A stretch of DNA of 64,000 nucleotides, taken from contig VCCP01000001.1 of assembly GCA_005765155.1 (NCBI GenBank), positions 1,674,001 through 1,738,000 on the forward strand, read 5' to 3'. The stretch comes from Zelopaecilomyces penicillatus. Taxonomy: Eukaryota; Ascomycota; Sordariomycetes; Hypocreales; Pseudodiploosporaceae. The first letter of the stretch is position 1, and each line of letters begins with the position of its first letter. Position numbers and translations under genes: made by a program. Under the pieces are notes generated by a model. The model was given only the letters and a program-made list of their open reading frames with translations. It made no database searches and was not told where the DNA came from. Below are positions 36,526 to 48,651 of the stretch, in pieces.

Positions 36526-36987
36526 CTAATACCATACGTACTGAATAAAATCACACAACCAAAGAAGAAAAGGATAAAGATATCATGGTTCCATACGTCA
36601 AATATGAGATAAACGAGTCGGGAATGGAATCACGGTCTAGGCGTAGCGCCTTGAGGAGCTTCTTCTTTTTTGTTTTTTTAACTTTCATAACACAAAGGCG
36701 CTGTTGGGCTCGTCGTGTTGGAATCATAGCTATACTAGTACATATCCATATCCACATAACCCGACGCTGACTACCATTTCCAGGTAGATCTTATTCATAT
36801 TCATTTCCCCGTAGGCCCCATAAGGATTCTCATCCAAGCATCAACTGCCACAAAAGGAAGTAAAAAATAAGGAACATGCAGGTTTGTGACCTGGACCAAG
36901 CGCTAAGCCCAGTAATGTACAACAAATGGGGACCGACAGAGGACAGACACAGCGCCACTGGTGGCCAAAAAGCTATGAATGCGCAAG
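36526..36987. other. convergent 3' region of sad1 and eIF4E-2
   Basis: 462 bp between two gene 3' ends; an AATAAA-type signal at 36543 suits sad1. Nothing else seen. Confidence 0.6.
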
Positions 36988-38158
36988 TTACTCGTGATTC
37001 TGTCTTGGGGCACCAGTTGCGGGACGCTTATCGCTATGATGGTGATTAGCAGCTTTTTCCCGTCGCTGTTCATCAATAGCGGTTCGCTGTTGAATACTGG
37101 AGTCGTGGCTTTTAAATTCCACACGGGTGTTGGCCGGGAAGTTGAGGACGTGTTTCATGGTCTCGCTATTAGGATGTCAGTTTGTCTTCCCAGGCTTGAA
37201 TTTGCCATAGCGTTTGGCATCGGTGGGAGAGAATGAAAGACAGGATATCGTACCGAATTTTGAGCACACGGCCACCATCCGTGCGAGTCCAGATGCTCAG
37301 GATATCTTCACCGTTGCGCATGCTAAGTACAGCGCCACAGACATCCTCGTTTGCATCACCAAACTGGTCGCCGACAAGAGAAAGAAGAAGATCCTCCCAG
37401 TAGCGATCTGCGACACCTTTTTTCATCCTAACGACCCATTTACCCCCCTTTCGGTTGACTTCGTCCTCCCATATAGGACGAATATCCTTCTTGAAAAGGT
37501 GATAGTCGGACACCACAGGGAGGGCTGAGGGGCGTCTCAAGTGAGAGTAGATTTCCCAAAAATCCTCCGCCGTCCTCACTGTAGCAATCCCATGCAATGT
37601 GTTCTCGTACTCGATGTAGCCGTGAGCTTTGGAAATTGGAGGCCGATACCAGAATGACCAGGAGTCTTTCAAGAGATGTACCTGTGGCGCCACTGATGGC
37701 CCCGATATCTTGGACTCTGAAAGGGGCATCGCATGAGATTCATGCGTCACTGGCAGAGATCCATCCTTGTTTGTGCCTTGCTTTGGTGTCGCCGAACCCA
37801 TCGCAGTATCAAAGGGATTTCCGCCTGCCTTTGGTGTCTTTGCAGACCCAAACGACGCAAATGCCCCAGATCCTAAGCCGAAGGCACTGGACGCGCCACC
37901 TGTTGGTGAAACCAACCCGCTTCCTGGCGTCGCGTTGAAAGGGTTCGCCTTGCCATGCGACGATGTATCCCCACCGTGGCGTTTCGAGGCACTGCGAGAA
38001 GAGGTATCACCTACCGAGGCGCCGTTGGCTCCATTGGCAGATGTCAGAAGTGAAAGTTTGCTGGAGCTATACGTCGTCAAGTTAGCCAGGAATGGGGGTG
38101 AGGCTATGCGCAGATGTCGGGCAACCTACTTTGTGCGTCTGGTCCATAGATTATCCAT
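36988..38158 (-). CDS. class II eIF4E family cap-binding protein (eIF4E-2/4EHP-like)
   Basis: Three exons (38158-38130, 38066-37254, 37165-36988) give 339 residues. The start MDNLWTRRT matches fungal eIF4E-2-type proteins. Residues ~10-140 are Gly/Ser/Thr-rich and disordered. The eIF4E fold spans about 140-300. The motifs SWSFWYRPP, TAEDFWEIYSHLRRP and DIRPIWEDEVNRKGGKW include the second cap-stacking Trp and its Glu. Around the first cap-stacking position I see tyrosines (HGYIEYENTL) rather than the class I Trp, which fits class II. The third exon supplies a charged tail that begins RETMKHVLNFPANTRVEFKSH; the same codon is completed across the 88-nt intron. In animals this class binds caps weakly and represses selected mRNAs; that role here is inference. 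Confidence 0.85.
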
Positions 38159-39353
38159 TAAGACTTGTTGCAAGGCTATCTGTATAAATTCAACTGATGC
38201 CAGAAGAGACGCCTCGATCTGGAATGGCGAGGGCCCAGGACTGCAATGAACTTGTAGTTCGAATGGCGTGGCTATCGGCAAGGCCCTGTTATTTGAAGAA
38301 AGACTTGGGATTTGGAGAAGTCGGTCTCGGTGGTTGGATGGCTTGCGAGGGAGGGAGAGAGGGGGCAGGCTGGGTTGATAGGTAACGGAGGAGATCCTGG
38401 TGGGAGCCGTGAGAATGTGCAGAGTCGATGTATTTCGGCAGCGGAAGTGTATTCGGATGCTGTGCTGAGAGGGTCGCTAGGTGTTCCTGAGGCTGATAAT
38501 AGGTCGTGTTGTTTGGGAATCTGGACGTTTGGTGAAGTAGAACAAATGTAAAAATCCGGGTTGGGTAGATTTGGACGGTGCTAGGCAAGCCAAGTCTGCC
38601 GTTATTAGTGGCCTCCGTGTTAAAACTCAAGTAAGACGCCCGCCCCATACTATGGCTAACCCTTCCCTATGGCGCCAGTAGAGGTGCTGCTGGGCTGGCT
38701 CTTCTGGAAACCCACTCCACTTTTCAGGGCCTCTCAGGGCGCTGACGTGCTGCAATAAACTAATACCACTGTAAACTTTTTGGACAGTTGATCGGACCTT
38801 ACCTAGTAGGTATAGTACTGAGATATGCTTTAATTTTACAGCAATTCCATTACCTTGGGTAGTATACTAGGTACGCTAAATCCATAAGAAGGGGGTGCTC
38901 CAAGAAATCTTATTTGATACTTTAGTAAGGATTCATTCAATCTTTGCTTCATGAAATCTGTGCGCTATGTAAGGTACTAAGTGAGCATTTGAACACACAC
39001 CTCAGGCAAGTCTCAAAAGTAACTGGTAGCCTGCTGGATCAAAGAAGACAGTAATAAGTAGAGTTGTCACAAAGGGTCGCACTCAAATAATTAATAACTA
39101 TTCATATGTATTTGGATAATCATGACAAAACCAAATTGCCTTCCGAACCGCATTTCAAACTGCCACATGAATAGCCATGTTGATTTAATCCGGTGTAAGT
39201 AGAGAACAGCAGGGAGCTGACAATGTTGCCCCAGTGGAGAAAAAGATGTAATGATGCGTATGTATGTATTCCTTGCCAATGAATGCAGTCCTGTGAATGG
39301 ATCCAATCGACGATATAACTCATTCATAGAATGATAAATGGCAAAAAGAAAGC
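38159..39353. other. intergenic region, AT-rich
   Basis: About 1.2 kb upstream of eIF4E-2 and downstream of the tRNA. It holds the inverted repeat TACCTA-G-TAGGTA at 38800-38812 and a further TAGGTA near 38868. A CT/GA-rich block at 38290-38400 is probably the eIF4E-2 leader. No gene seen. Confidence 0.5.
38800..38812. repeat. TACCTA/TAGGTA inverted repeat, 1-nt spacer
   Basis: Third member of the inverted-repeat set; arms are perfect, spacer G. Confidence 0.65.
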
Positions 39354-39472
39354 CGACAGAGACAGGGTTCGAACCTGCGCAGCCGAAGCTAAAGCATATC
39401 TGAAGGTGTGTCAATCGGCGAGTCAATTGATACCATTCAAGTGCTTCCCCTTAACCACTCGGGCACTCTGCC
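39354..39472 (-). tRNA. tRNA-Ser(UGA) with intron
   Basis: The minus strand folds as a serine tRNA. The acceptor stem is GGCAGAG paired with CTCTGTC (one G-U), with discriminator G. The D-arm is CCC...GGG with a GAGTGGTTAA loop. The anticodon stem AAGCA/TGCTT is perfect, with loop C-T-TGA-A, giving anticodon UGA at 39439-39437. A long variable arm typical of tRNA-Ser follows, and the T-arm contains GGTTCGAACCC. A 38-nt intron at 39435-39398 sits one base 3' of the anticodon, the canonical site; its ATCAA segment can pair with the anticodon region. Mature length is 81 without CCA. Polymerase III A and B boxes are internal. Confidence 0.93.
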
Positions 39473-39683
39473 TATTGCATATAGTAGAGACAGCATATTT
39501 AACTTTATAGAGTGTTTGCAAAATTGTTGGAAATTCATCAAACGAGGCATGTCTTTCAATCCGAGTACGTGCCTCCAAAAAATTCAGTGCAAAGGTAAGG
39601 TAGATAGGTAGGTACCTTTGACGCTAATGTTCAGCGAGGTATATCGGATTTCCTTATCGCCCGTCGCAAGCTTATCGGTCCCA

Positions 39684-39691
39684 AAAAATTT
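39684..39691 (+). promoter_or_regulatory. RRPE-like element upstream of loc1
   Basis: AAAAATTT, the core of the rRNA-processing element, lies 75 bp before the loc1 ATG. Short motif, so only suggestive. Confidence 0.3.
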
Positions 39692-39765
39692 ATGAGCTTG
39701 CGCCTCCCACGATTCATTGAACTTGGTTCAGGAGTTTCCAACATCAACCATAGCCATCAATCGCA

Positions 39766-40409
39766 ATGGCGCCCACACGGACAATTAAAAACAAGCACGC
39801 CGGTGGCAAGTCCGGTGCTCCGGGGAAAGGCGGCGCGAAGCGATCTGATACAGATGGAGTCTCCAAATCCAAATCCAAGAGCAAGAAGACGGGACCCCCG
39901 CCATCCCAGCAGTTGAAGGAAAAGAATCGCGCGAAGCTGCTTGCGAAACCGAAGAGGAAGACGTACACCGAGAAGGAACTTGACATTCCAACACTGAACA
40001 TGATCACTCCTGTCGGTGTAGTTAAGCCCAATGGCAAGAAGAAGGGCAAGATTTTCGTGGATGACAAGGTATGTGTTGAGGGGGCAATTTCGAGTACCCA
40101 AAGCTCAACGGCTAACGTCATATTATAAAGGAGAGCATGAATACGATTCTTGCCATTGTTCAGGCAGAGAAAGACGGACATATTGAATCCAAAATGACCA
40201 AGGCCCGGCAGATGGAGGAGATTCGTGAGGCTCGCAAAGTAGAGGCTGCAAAGAAGGCCGAGGAGAGAAAAGCCAAAATCGAAGACACCAAGGATTCTTT
40301 GAGAAAGAAGAGAAAGCGGAGGGATGAGGGCAAGGAAGAAAATGTAAAGAGCTTCAGCTCGACGGGCACGAAAGCAGTCAAGTCGAAGAAGAAGGTGGCG
40401 TTTGCATGA
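39766..40409 (+). CDS. loc1: 60S ribosome assembly / RNA-binding protein Loc1
   Basis: Nucleolar factor for large-subunit assembly; in yeast it also affects ASH1 mRNA localisation. Exons 39766-40068 and 40131-40409 give 193 residues, with the 62-nt intron at a codon boundary. The protein is extremely basic. The N-terminal ~75 residues are Lys/Gly/Ser-rich. A conserved core follows: KPKRKTYTEKELDIPTLNMI, then GVVKPNGKKKGKIFVDDK. A Glu/Lys/Ala-rich helix (about 120-165) resembles a coiled coil, and a Lys-rich nuclear-localisation-type tail ends KSKKKVAFA. Size and composition fit the Loc1 family (about 200). The upstream region has an RRPE-like motif. Confidence 0.85.
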
Positions 40410-40732
40410 TAATGGCCTTCTGGTTGGATACCATAATCCAATTGCATTATTCGGCGCTTGGAGTTAGGGCAAATCATTATGACTGGCAATATACCTCTTT
40501 GAGGGAGGCTTCCAAGGCTATTTTGTCCATTATATATAAAAAGTCACATGAATGCTGCGTTCGAACATATCATACCCAATCCCTCTTCACATCCTCTAAT
40601 ATCTCCATCAAATGTTGCAAATCGAGATGATAACAGTTACGCAATATTCTGCATGCCTTTCTAGCAATTACTTATGCTCTATATCTACTCTTTAAAAGCT
40701 GCACTCAATCACGTTGGCCGGAATCCATGTAC

Positions 40733-42372
40733 TCAAGCTTTAGGAGGTGCAAATGCCATTTTACGTCTCAAAGGATCGTACGCAGTGCCACGAGCTGGTC
40801 GCTCGGTCGTTCTTGGATTAGTCAGGGGCACGATACTGTCAAGATCGGCTTTGAATGCGATGTGGTTAAGAAAATTGCACACCTGTGATGTCGGTATCAG
40901 TTCATCCGTAGTACAGTTGATAAGAATACGATATACATACCGAGCGAGTATGCCAGCGAGTTCCGCCAGTTTCAAACCAACAAAGATGGCCACCTAAAGA
41001 TGTAGTTACGAGAACGGTGTTTGGGTTCTGTTGAAACTCCTCAAAGGGAATTCCTCCCTTTACTGCAATCTAGAGGTACAATTAGCAATAATGAAGTACA
41101 ACAGTTGTGTGTCTCATACCGGATCATCCAAGGCATGAAGGGCCAAAAAAGGTATCCTGATTGACAGAATAGCATCTGAAGAGGACGCATCGCGATAATA
41201 CGAATTCTCTGTAGGGTATCCCCAGAGAGGGCATCTAGCCTTTTGTCAGCCTGCCAAGTCTCATCGAATCTTGTAAATGGAGTAAGCATACTGAACCTCG
41301 CGGTCGAACTCTTGAAGATAAGTGACATTAGCAATAGCATTCACATCAAGGTTGGTGTACATCTCGATCTCTTTCTTGTGTGTAGCTATGAGCTGCTTCA
41401 TAGTGCCTAGGAAATGTCAATATCAGATTGCCACGTACGGTATAAATGGTGGCTCACCTCCCATAACTCTCAAGTAAACTTCTCTGCCTAACAAGGAAGT
41501 TTGAAGAATCTTGCAAGTTACTTCAAGATTGAATGGATTCGAGCAAATCACAGCAGCCTTGAAAAGACAATCTGGCCCCTCCTCGCCACAGTACTAACAC
41601 TTACATTAGCATTGAAGGTGAAAACCAACATCTCTATTCAGAGTGAAAAAGGACACTTACATTGGTGAGTATGTTTGCACCCAAGGAAAAGCCTAAGCCA
41701 AAGAGTGGTCGGTTTGGAAACGTCTTCCTCAGCCATTTGACAGTCTGCCCATGAAGTTGTCAGGATCTACCCACCCTTCATTGTAGCTTTTGTAAGCATT
41801 TGGAAAGATTCTTCATCACTAACCTGTCTGATATCCCAAGTCGCACGCGCATTGTATAGGACGCCGCTGGTGATCTTGCTACCAGCACAACCTCGAGAGT
41901 TGACCACACAAATCTCCCATCCACCTTGTTCAATGAGGGGAGCAATCGTATGCCGCAGGTAAACCTCATGAGAGCCACCAGATAGGCCATGGAGAATAAC
42001 TAGCATCGGCTTGCTATCATCTGAACTGTAGTTGGCAAATTCTTCATCTGAGAAATAGACTGTCCGTGGTGGCAAGGACTCGTCTTGTTTTTCAGAGGGC
42101 TCCGCTACAAAGTCAACCGCAAAAGTTCCGTTGTACTCTTGAAGATCTGCCTGGAAGACTTTGCGTCGATAGTACACATGGGGTCCATGTGGATTCGTAG
42201 CAGTCCACATGGTCTGCAGATGCCCGTTGAACAGCAAAGGATTCATCCAGCATGGTGGGGTAGTCGCCTTGCAGATCTTGAGTAGATCGGATTCCTGCCC
42301 ATCTTTCTCTTTGATCGTCCGCGGCGAAGGTGCGTGTGTGAAGCCTAATGAGGCTCGCCCAAGCCACTCCAT
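40733..42372 (-). CDS. alpha/beta hydrolase of the YheT/Eht1-Eeb1 family
   Basis: Probable medium-chain fatty-acid ester synthase/esterase or monoacylglycerol lipase (yeast Eht1, Eeb1, Mgl2; animal ABHD1/3). Seven exons give 425 residues in one frame: 42372-41824, 41744-41661, 41593-41458, 41406-41292, 41234-41120, 41069-40941 and 40882-40733. The family motif WMNPLLFNGHLQTMW lies near residues 41-55. The oxyanion-region HGLSGGSHE is followed by the nucleophile elbow GLGFSLGAN with Ser at about 203. The acid lies in HALDDP (about D331) and the His in SLGGH (about H361), so the triad is complete. Each intron joins a conserved segment (for example EFDREVQCPLWGYP). Six introns is many for its neighbours. 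No signal peptide; it probably acts at lipid droplets or mitochondria by homology. Confidence 0.88.
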
Positions 42373-44588
42373 GACTTCTTGTTTGGTGCTCTAAACAGCC
42401 TGTGGTTTGACTGGAAGAACAGATTTCGGGGCAGATAGCTGATAATTATAGCGATTTTGAGGCAAATGATATACTGAGAATTCTTCCAAGGTGATGTGTG
42501 AAGTTAGACTTGCAATTCTGTACTTAAAGCAACTGCCCACGATCAAAACTGTTGGGTTGTAAGCGCTACGTGGATCTAACGTGGATCCAAATCGTGAGAC
42601 AGCCGGCCACGCCTCGGCAGATTTGTCTGGCCATAGCTACACCTAACCCCCCCCCAGCCGGAATAAGGTTCCATAAACGATGCAAACCCTGACATCTGAA
42701 GACCGACGTTTGACTCGTTTAGATCGTTCATTTGTATTTATCCCTACGATGTCAAAATTGATTAGACCCTTGGGCATCCACTCAACCAGCTTCAGTGGTA
42801 ACGGAGCGGACATTGACAAGTGTTGGTGTGGGTCTTCTTACTTTCTAAGCCGAGGCACACTACATGACTACTACGTAGTATTACAACTCATCAATCATAC
42901 CAAACTCAAGTGAACGCGTTGAACGACCTTCAGGAACGGAAATGGCTCCACGGCTTAGTCACAACCCCCCTTGCATCAAGATCGGAATAAGGCTTGCCGA
43001 TTTCCGGTCCGGAGTTAGCAGGCTGCATGTCAGGCCACGTGATCGCACAGTCGTCGTGACATGCGTCGTTTGTTCCAATTCTAAACCTTGCGTAACCAGG
43101 AGCATCCTTCCACGCTGGGCCTGCCATCTCATCATCAACTTCATTTAGCGACAACTTCCTGCAACATGGCTAGCACGCAATCCTCAGCAAAATGGCACAG
43201 ATGGGCAATCGGTTTTCAGCCTCTTATACGTACGACCGCAACGCAAGGTGGTCAAGGTACCGTCGAGAGAACCGGCTTGCAACGCCAACACACACTGGAC
43301 TTGGCTTGTTTTCCCCTCATGGGACCTACTAAAACTTTGACGTGATATGATGCTGAGGAAAGCATGTTGTTTTATTTATTATACTCCGACCTGTTGAGCT
43401 GGTTCATGATTTCCTCACTGCCTCGCCAGCCAGGGCAACTCATTCCCTCGACCATATGGGTCCCACCACATCGATGAGCATTTGTAGGCAGGTCTCTTAA
43501 TGTTCATTCAGGAATCTAATATGTGGACTACATCATTACCTTGGAAGCTTGAGCAATTCATGGCCTCATCATCTGGTAGTCGATTTGGTAATATTTGGTT
43601 ATCATTTGCGATTTCACATGGAGATTGTGAACCTCTCGGCCACTACATTATGTGGGTGCTGCATTTGCCCGGCTTCACATGATGATTATTTTGCGGTCTG
43701 ATATGTTCGCAACATTAGCATCTCAATGGCCGGCATCGCTTTTTCTTAGTGGGTATTCTGTTACGAATCGGGATCGAACGTATCGGCTTGTCAACCTTAA
43801 GTCGTTACTTGAGGGCACCTTTATCATTTTGTTATTGCCTGCACGGCACATCTACAGAGAAGTGCCATTTATGGTCTGTTTCAGCGGAAAGAATTCAGCC
43901 GAATGCAGAAAACCAGGGAATGTCGGGAAATGGCTTTGATCATGTGCAACTACGTCGAGGCTTGCTAACGGGTGCTCATTATACTCTGGCTAGGGTGCTT
44001 GAAAGCGAGCTATAAAGGCACTTTGAGCCTTTCCATGTGGGTTTCGTAAATGATCCGTGAGGATCCGTATATAGTGCTGGACATTGGGCAGGTTTGTGAA
44101 GAGCGTGCGCTGGATTGATGGTGCCTCTCTTGATCGCTTGAGGTTACGAGCAGACTTACTATTTGCTTGCTGCCTCTAGGCGCGAGCCATATCAAAGAAA
44201 AAAAATTGGTCGAGAAGAGGAGTGTTGTTGCCTGGGAGGAACAAGCCTTGCAAGTGCACAATCAGCCAAAGGTGATGAAGAGGGGCTGAGAGCACCGCGG
44301 TTCGACACTTCGTTTTGCGCGTTTTGTCAGCAAGTCAAGGCGATTAACCTCCGAGGCACGATCTAGCGACTGTCTCGGTGCTCCCTTTTTTGACTGTTTC
44401 CCTACTTCATACCGTTTCTACATTCTCTCGGCAAAACTGCAGTGTAAACTGCGTTGAAGTGTCCTTGTTGGTCGTGCCACTGGTTTGACGCGTGAGGGTC
44501 TTCCGCTCTCCCCTGTCCCACCGGCTAAGGTGCGGCGATTTACCATCCACTGCCATCACTGAAAACTCAATCTGGCTTGCCGGATCCA
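42373..44588. other. ~2.2-kb intergenic region
   Basis: Between the divergent hydrolase (-) and ctk1 (+). It has a nine-C run near 42650. A 59-codon frame from an ATG at 43166 and some other short frames have no recognisable motif. The last ~250 bp are probably the ctk1 promoter and leader. No gene supported. Confidence 0.5.
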
Positions 44589-47500
44589 ATGGGGTATGCA
44601 CCCACGTCTTCACGTCGCCCTCGACATGCTGCAATGAAAGACGCCAGAGAAAGCGATGAGCACAGAGATCGGGCTCGAACTGGAAGAGGAGTAGCACCTT
44701 CGGGCCGGCCAGGGTCTCCTCCACGCGGTCCTCGTCACAACCCCGGTGGTGGCCGTAACCGTCATCGTCATCAGAGGGGAGAAGTTACTCACGACCGTCA
44801 CGCTTCACGAGAGCGCAGTAGAGACAGATCAAGACAACATTTTACCGAGTCCACGCGTCAACCCGTCCGGCCAGAAGATCTAATACCTCGATATCGAGAG
44901 AATAGGGTGCATGCCTCCGAGTCTGAGAGTAGATCATCAAGACAGCGAAGTCCTAGTCGTGGACGCGGTGGACCTGACTCTCCGTCTTCGACCAAACGAC
45001 ATAGGAGCCGCAGCCACTCTCCTCGGTCTTCTCATCGAAAACGATCAAAGAAAACACATAGCCCACCCCGGCGCGATCGCGATCACGACAGGTCGGGTTC
45101 GAAGAAGCGAAGACGACCCTCTCCCCAGTACCGCCACAGTCAATCGCCTCGCCGCCGCCAGGCTTCTCAGGCATCACCAAGCTGGCCAGAAGACCTCCGT
45201 CGCGATTTAAATCAAGCATCATCTTCCAGGTCTCCTTCGAGATCTGAAGTTGGTGCAAGGCGTGATCTGCAGGAGATACGGCAGCCAAGGTCAGAAGATC
45301 CACGCCATCCGTCTCGAAGTCGCTCGCCAGTATCAGAGAACCAGTCAGCATCATCACCAGGTCGTCACGTATCTACGTCTCGTCCCATTCACCTTGCCCC
45401 AACGCCATACTCTATCAGTGACCGGCACACTGGACACATTGGCCAACGATCATCGCATCGGAGTCAGGCACCGCGTTCACCTCGATCTCATCAAGATCGG
45501 CAGCGTTCACGCGAGATCGCTGAACCAAGCCCCTCACACCCGGATCCCGACGTCGGTATGACCTCCCGTGGCAGTTATCGCGGACCGAACCCTACGTATT
45601 CACACCCGCCATACCCCGGAAACGATCACCGAGGATATTCCCAATCTCCACCCCCTCCAAACTCCTACCATAATTCACCGTCGCCAGCCCCTTACGGGCC
45701 GGGCCGTTCTGGATGGGGTGGTCAGCAATATTCTTCCCACCAGTAAGTTGAAACGTCCTACTGACATACTTGAAAGCTAACGGGGACAGGCAATATCCTC
45801 CGCCTCATCACCACAGTAATGGAAACTATGGTCCCAGTGGTCCACAGGTCGGTCCTCAAGGTCACTATCATCCACATGGCTCACGTTCTCCACCATATGC
45901 TGCACCTTCAGGTCCCCGAGGAGACTATAGGGGCGGACACCGAGGGGCCGGGTTTCGAGGTGCCCCATTTTCAAATCGGGGGGGGCACCGCGGCTCAAAT
46001 GCAAAGAATCCTCACTGGAATTCTGCACATCATGGTTCAGCACAGCGTAGCCACCACAATGTCCACGATGAAGAGAGCAGACGGCAGGACGCTCATGGCG
46101 ACCCTAACGAGGCAATCGAAAGCACCCACGACACTGGGGTTTTAGATGTCAATACCTCCCGTCAGCCTCAAGATCTGTTGCGTGCAGAGAACCTGGTTGC
46201 AGGGGGAACTCGCGATAATAACGCTGATGGTGATGCGCCCATGCGGAACCAGCCTGCCAAGACCGAATCTCAACCTAGCTCTTCAGCAAAATTTAGTTTC
46301 GCTTTCAAGTCATCGAAACCAACACCCACAGCACCTAAATTCGAAATATCACAAAAGTTCAACGCCGCTCCTCGGAAAAAGGATGAGGTTCAACAAGGAG
46401 GTGTTATTGGTAGAGAACCTCCCCCGACTGCTCCCAGAGAGCCATCTTCGGCGCGTGCTCGAACTGAATTCGGGGCTCCGCCTGATGGGCCCAAAATCAC
46501 CCAGAGGATGCGCAAAGTTAAGAAGATGATGAAAAGACCAAAACCTCGACCAACCCTCACTGACGACTTGATTGGGTCTGATTCTGTGTTCTTTAGAAAG
46601 CCTGGCAATGAGTCTGTCGTTGGGTCAGGAACTTATGGCAAGGTCTTCAAGGGACTCAACGTTTATACCAAGGGTCTTGTTGCTCTGAAGAGAATTCGAA
46701 TGGAAGGGGAACGCGATGGCTTTCCAGTCACTGCTGTGCGGGAAATCAAGCTGTTGCAGTCATTGCGGCACACTAATATTGTCACTCTTCAAGAAGTCAT
46801 GGTTGAAAAGAATGACTGTTTCATGGTGTTTGAGTACCTTTCTCATGACCTCACAGGTCTGCTCAACCACCCATCTTTTTCTCTCAATGCAGCACAAAAG
46901 AAGCATCTTGCCAAGCAGCTTTTTGAAGGTCTTGATTATCTTCACGAAAGAGGTGTGCTTCATAGAGATATCAAAGCTGCAAACATTCTGGTCAGCAATG
47001 AAGGTATTCTAAAACTGGCCGATTTTGGGCTTGCTCGGTTTTACGCGAAACGTCATCAATTGGATTACACCAATCGGGTGATCACGATCTGGTATCGATC
47101 ACCCGAGCTCCTGCTTGGGGAAACGAAGTACACTGCTGCAGTGGATGTTTGGAGTGCGGCTTGCGTGATGGTTGAAATATTCACCCGACTCCCTATATTT
47201 GCTGGTGACGGAACCGAGCTTAGTCAACTCGACAAAATATATAACATAATTGGTACGCCAAACCGGCAAGACTGGCCTGGCCTCGTTGATATGGCTTGGT
47301 TTGAGCTCCTACGACCAACCTCAAAACGGAAAAATGTGTTCGCAGAAAAGTATCAAGACAGGATTACTCCGGCAGCATTCGACTTGTTGTCTTCCATGTT
47401 CTTTTACGATCCAGCCAAGCGACCTACGGCTGCTGCAGCCCTGCAACACCCATATTTCACCACCGAAGAGCCGCTATCACAACAAGCTGTGGAGTAAGTA

Positions 47501-47764
47501 CAAGTACATTCAGTTTTTGTGTCAATCTATCCCATTGCTAACGTTCGTTTCAGGCTGTCCAATATTGGTGGTGATTGGCATGAGTTTGAGTCCAAGGCAT
47601 TACGAAAAGAAAACGAACGCAAAGATCGTGAAGCCCGGAGAGCCGCTAAGGAAGGAGCTCGGGATCAGGACAAAAAGCGCTTAACTGAATCTCATGATCG
47701 TGAACGAATTTCTAAGAAGATTCATCTCGGTTCAAATTCAGGTTTCGACAACAACGGGGTCTGA
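44589..47764 (+). CDS. ctk1: RNA polymerase II CTD kinase Ctk1 (CDK12/13-like)
   Basis: Catalytic subunit of the nuclear CTDK-I complex, which phosphorylates Ser2 of the polymerase II C-terminal repeats. Exons 44589-45742, 45790-47493 and 47554-47764 give 1022 residues. Residues 1-380 are rich in Arg/Ser/Pro/His with many RS and SP pairs, like the RS domains of CDK12/13. A Gly/Pro/His-rich stretch continues to about 640. The kinase domain spans about 650-950: GSGTYGKV loop, Lys in LVALKRI (about 685), PVTAVREIKLL as the cyclin-binding helix, HRDIKAAN (about 776), DFG (about 796) and T-loop Thr in DYTNRVIT (about 812). A basic tail follows exon 3. The ATG at 44589 is the first in frame; a TTG lies 12 bases upstream. 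An extra upstream exon cannot be excluded. Confidence 0.9.
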
Positions 47765-48651
47765 GGCGCCGGCAATTAAGGAATAAATGATGGCAATGGA
47801 ACACATTGGTTTTCTGTGTTTTGGAGTCTTAAAAAGTGGAGGATAATTGGTAGTCAAAATATGACGTGAGAAAGATGGATATCCACTGCAGCAGTCTTCT
47901 CCTGCTTGGCGTCAAGTATTAGGCATTACATTCTGAAGTGGGTTATTTGCATGGCGTTTCGCGTTTGTGGAATATTTGAGAACAAAGGCATCACATGGTG
48001 GAGTGAAATTATGGTCAGCACTGTACGTTAGGCACATGTAGACTCATGTTCTTCAGGGGGTAAATGCACAACCCATCAACAGCATTCGTTATCCTTCTGG
48101 ATTTTAGCGATGCCATAATGTATTACTCAACGCTTCCCTCATTTTGCCATTCATGGTATTTCTGAATATCATTATCCTGTTCAGGAAATGGAAATCCGGT
48201 TCCCAAATTCAACCTCTGACCTAGAGCCATGCCCAATAATACTACAGATACATAACGCCAGTCATTTTTGCGCAAACAGGAACAGGGACCACCAGCCCTT
48301 GTCAGATGAGTTGTGTTTTTCATGGAGTGTCGTTTCAAAAAGCAGAACCTCGTAGGTGTCATGTAATGGACCAGAAAGGTTAAGAGATCGTTCGCTCGCT
48401 GTTTGCGAAATTCGGGGAGTTGGAGCATTAGCCAGTAGGCCTATGACTAGCATAACTTCCAGGGGTAATGAAGAAAATGTAGATTGGGATAGCACCGGAT
48501 CGACAAAAGAAAAAAAAAAGTAAGAGAACTGAAGCAAGACAAATGAATGGTGGAAGCCTTTTCTTGCCCAATGAGTAACGCCATGTGAAGTGCCTCCAAG
48601 GTGTGGGGGCACGTGAAAGGGTATCTTTAAGTGGACCTATTTTGATTCATA
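47765..48651. other. convergent 3' region
   Basis: Between ctk1 (+) and the Ser/Pro-rich gene (-). Short overlapping minus-strand frames at 48123-48612 lack motifs or family resemblance. No gene supported. Confidence 0.5.

Noticed and set aside
43166..43345. 59-codon frame starting at an ATG in good context
   Set aside because: Too short to separate from chance; no motif or intron.
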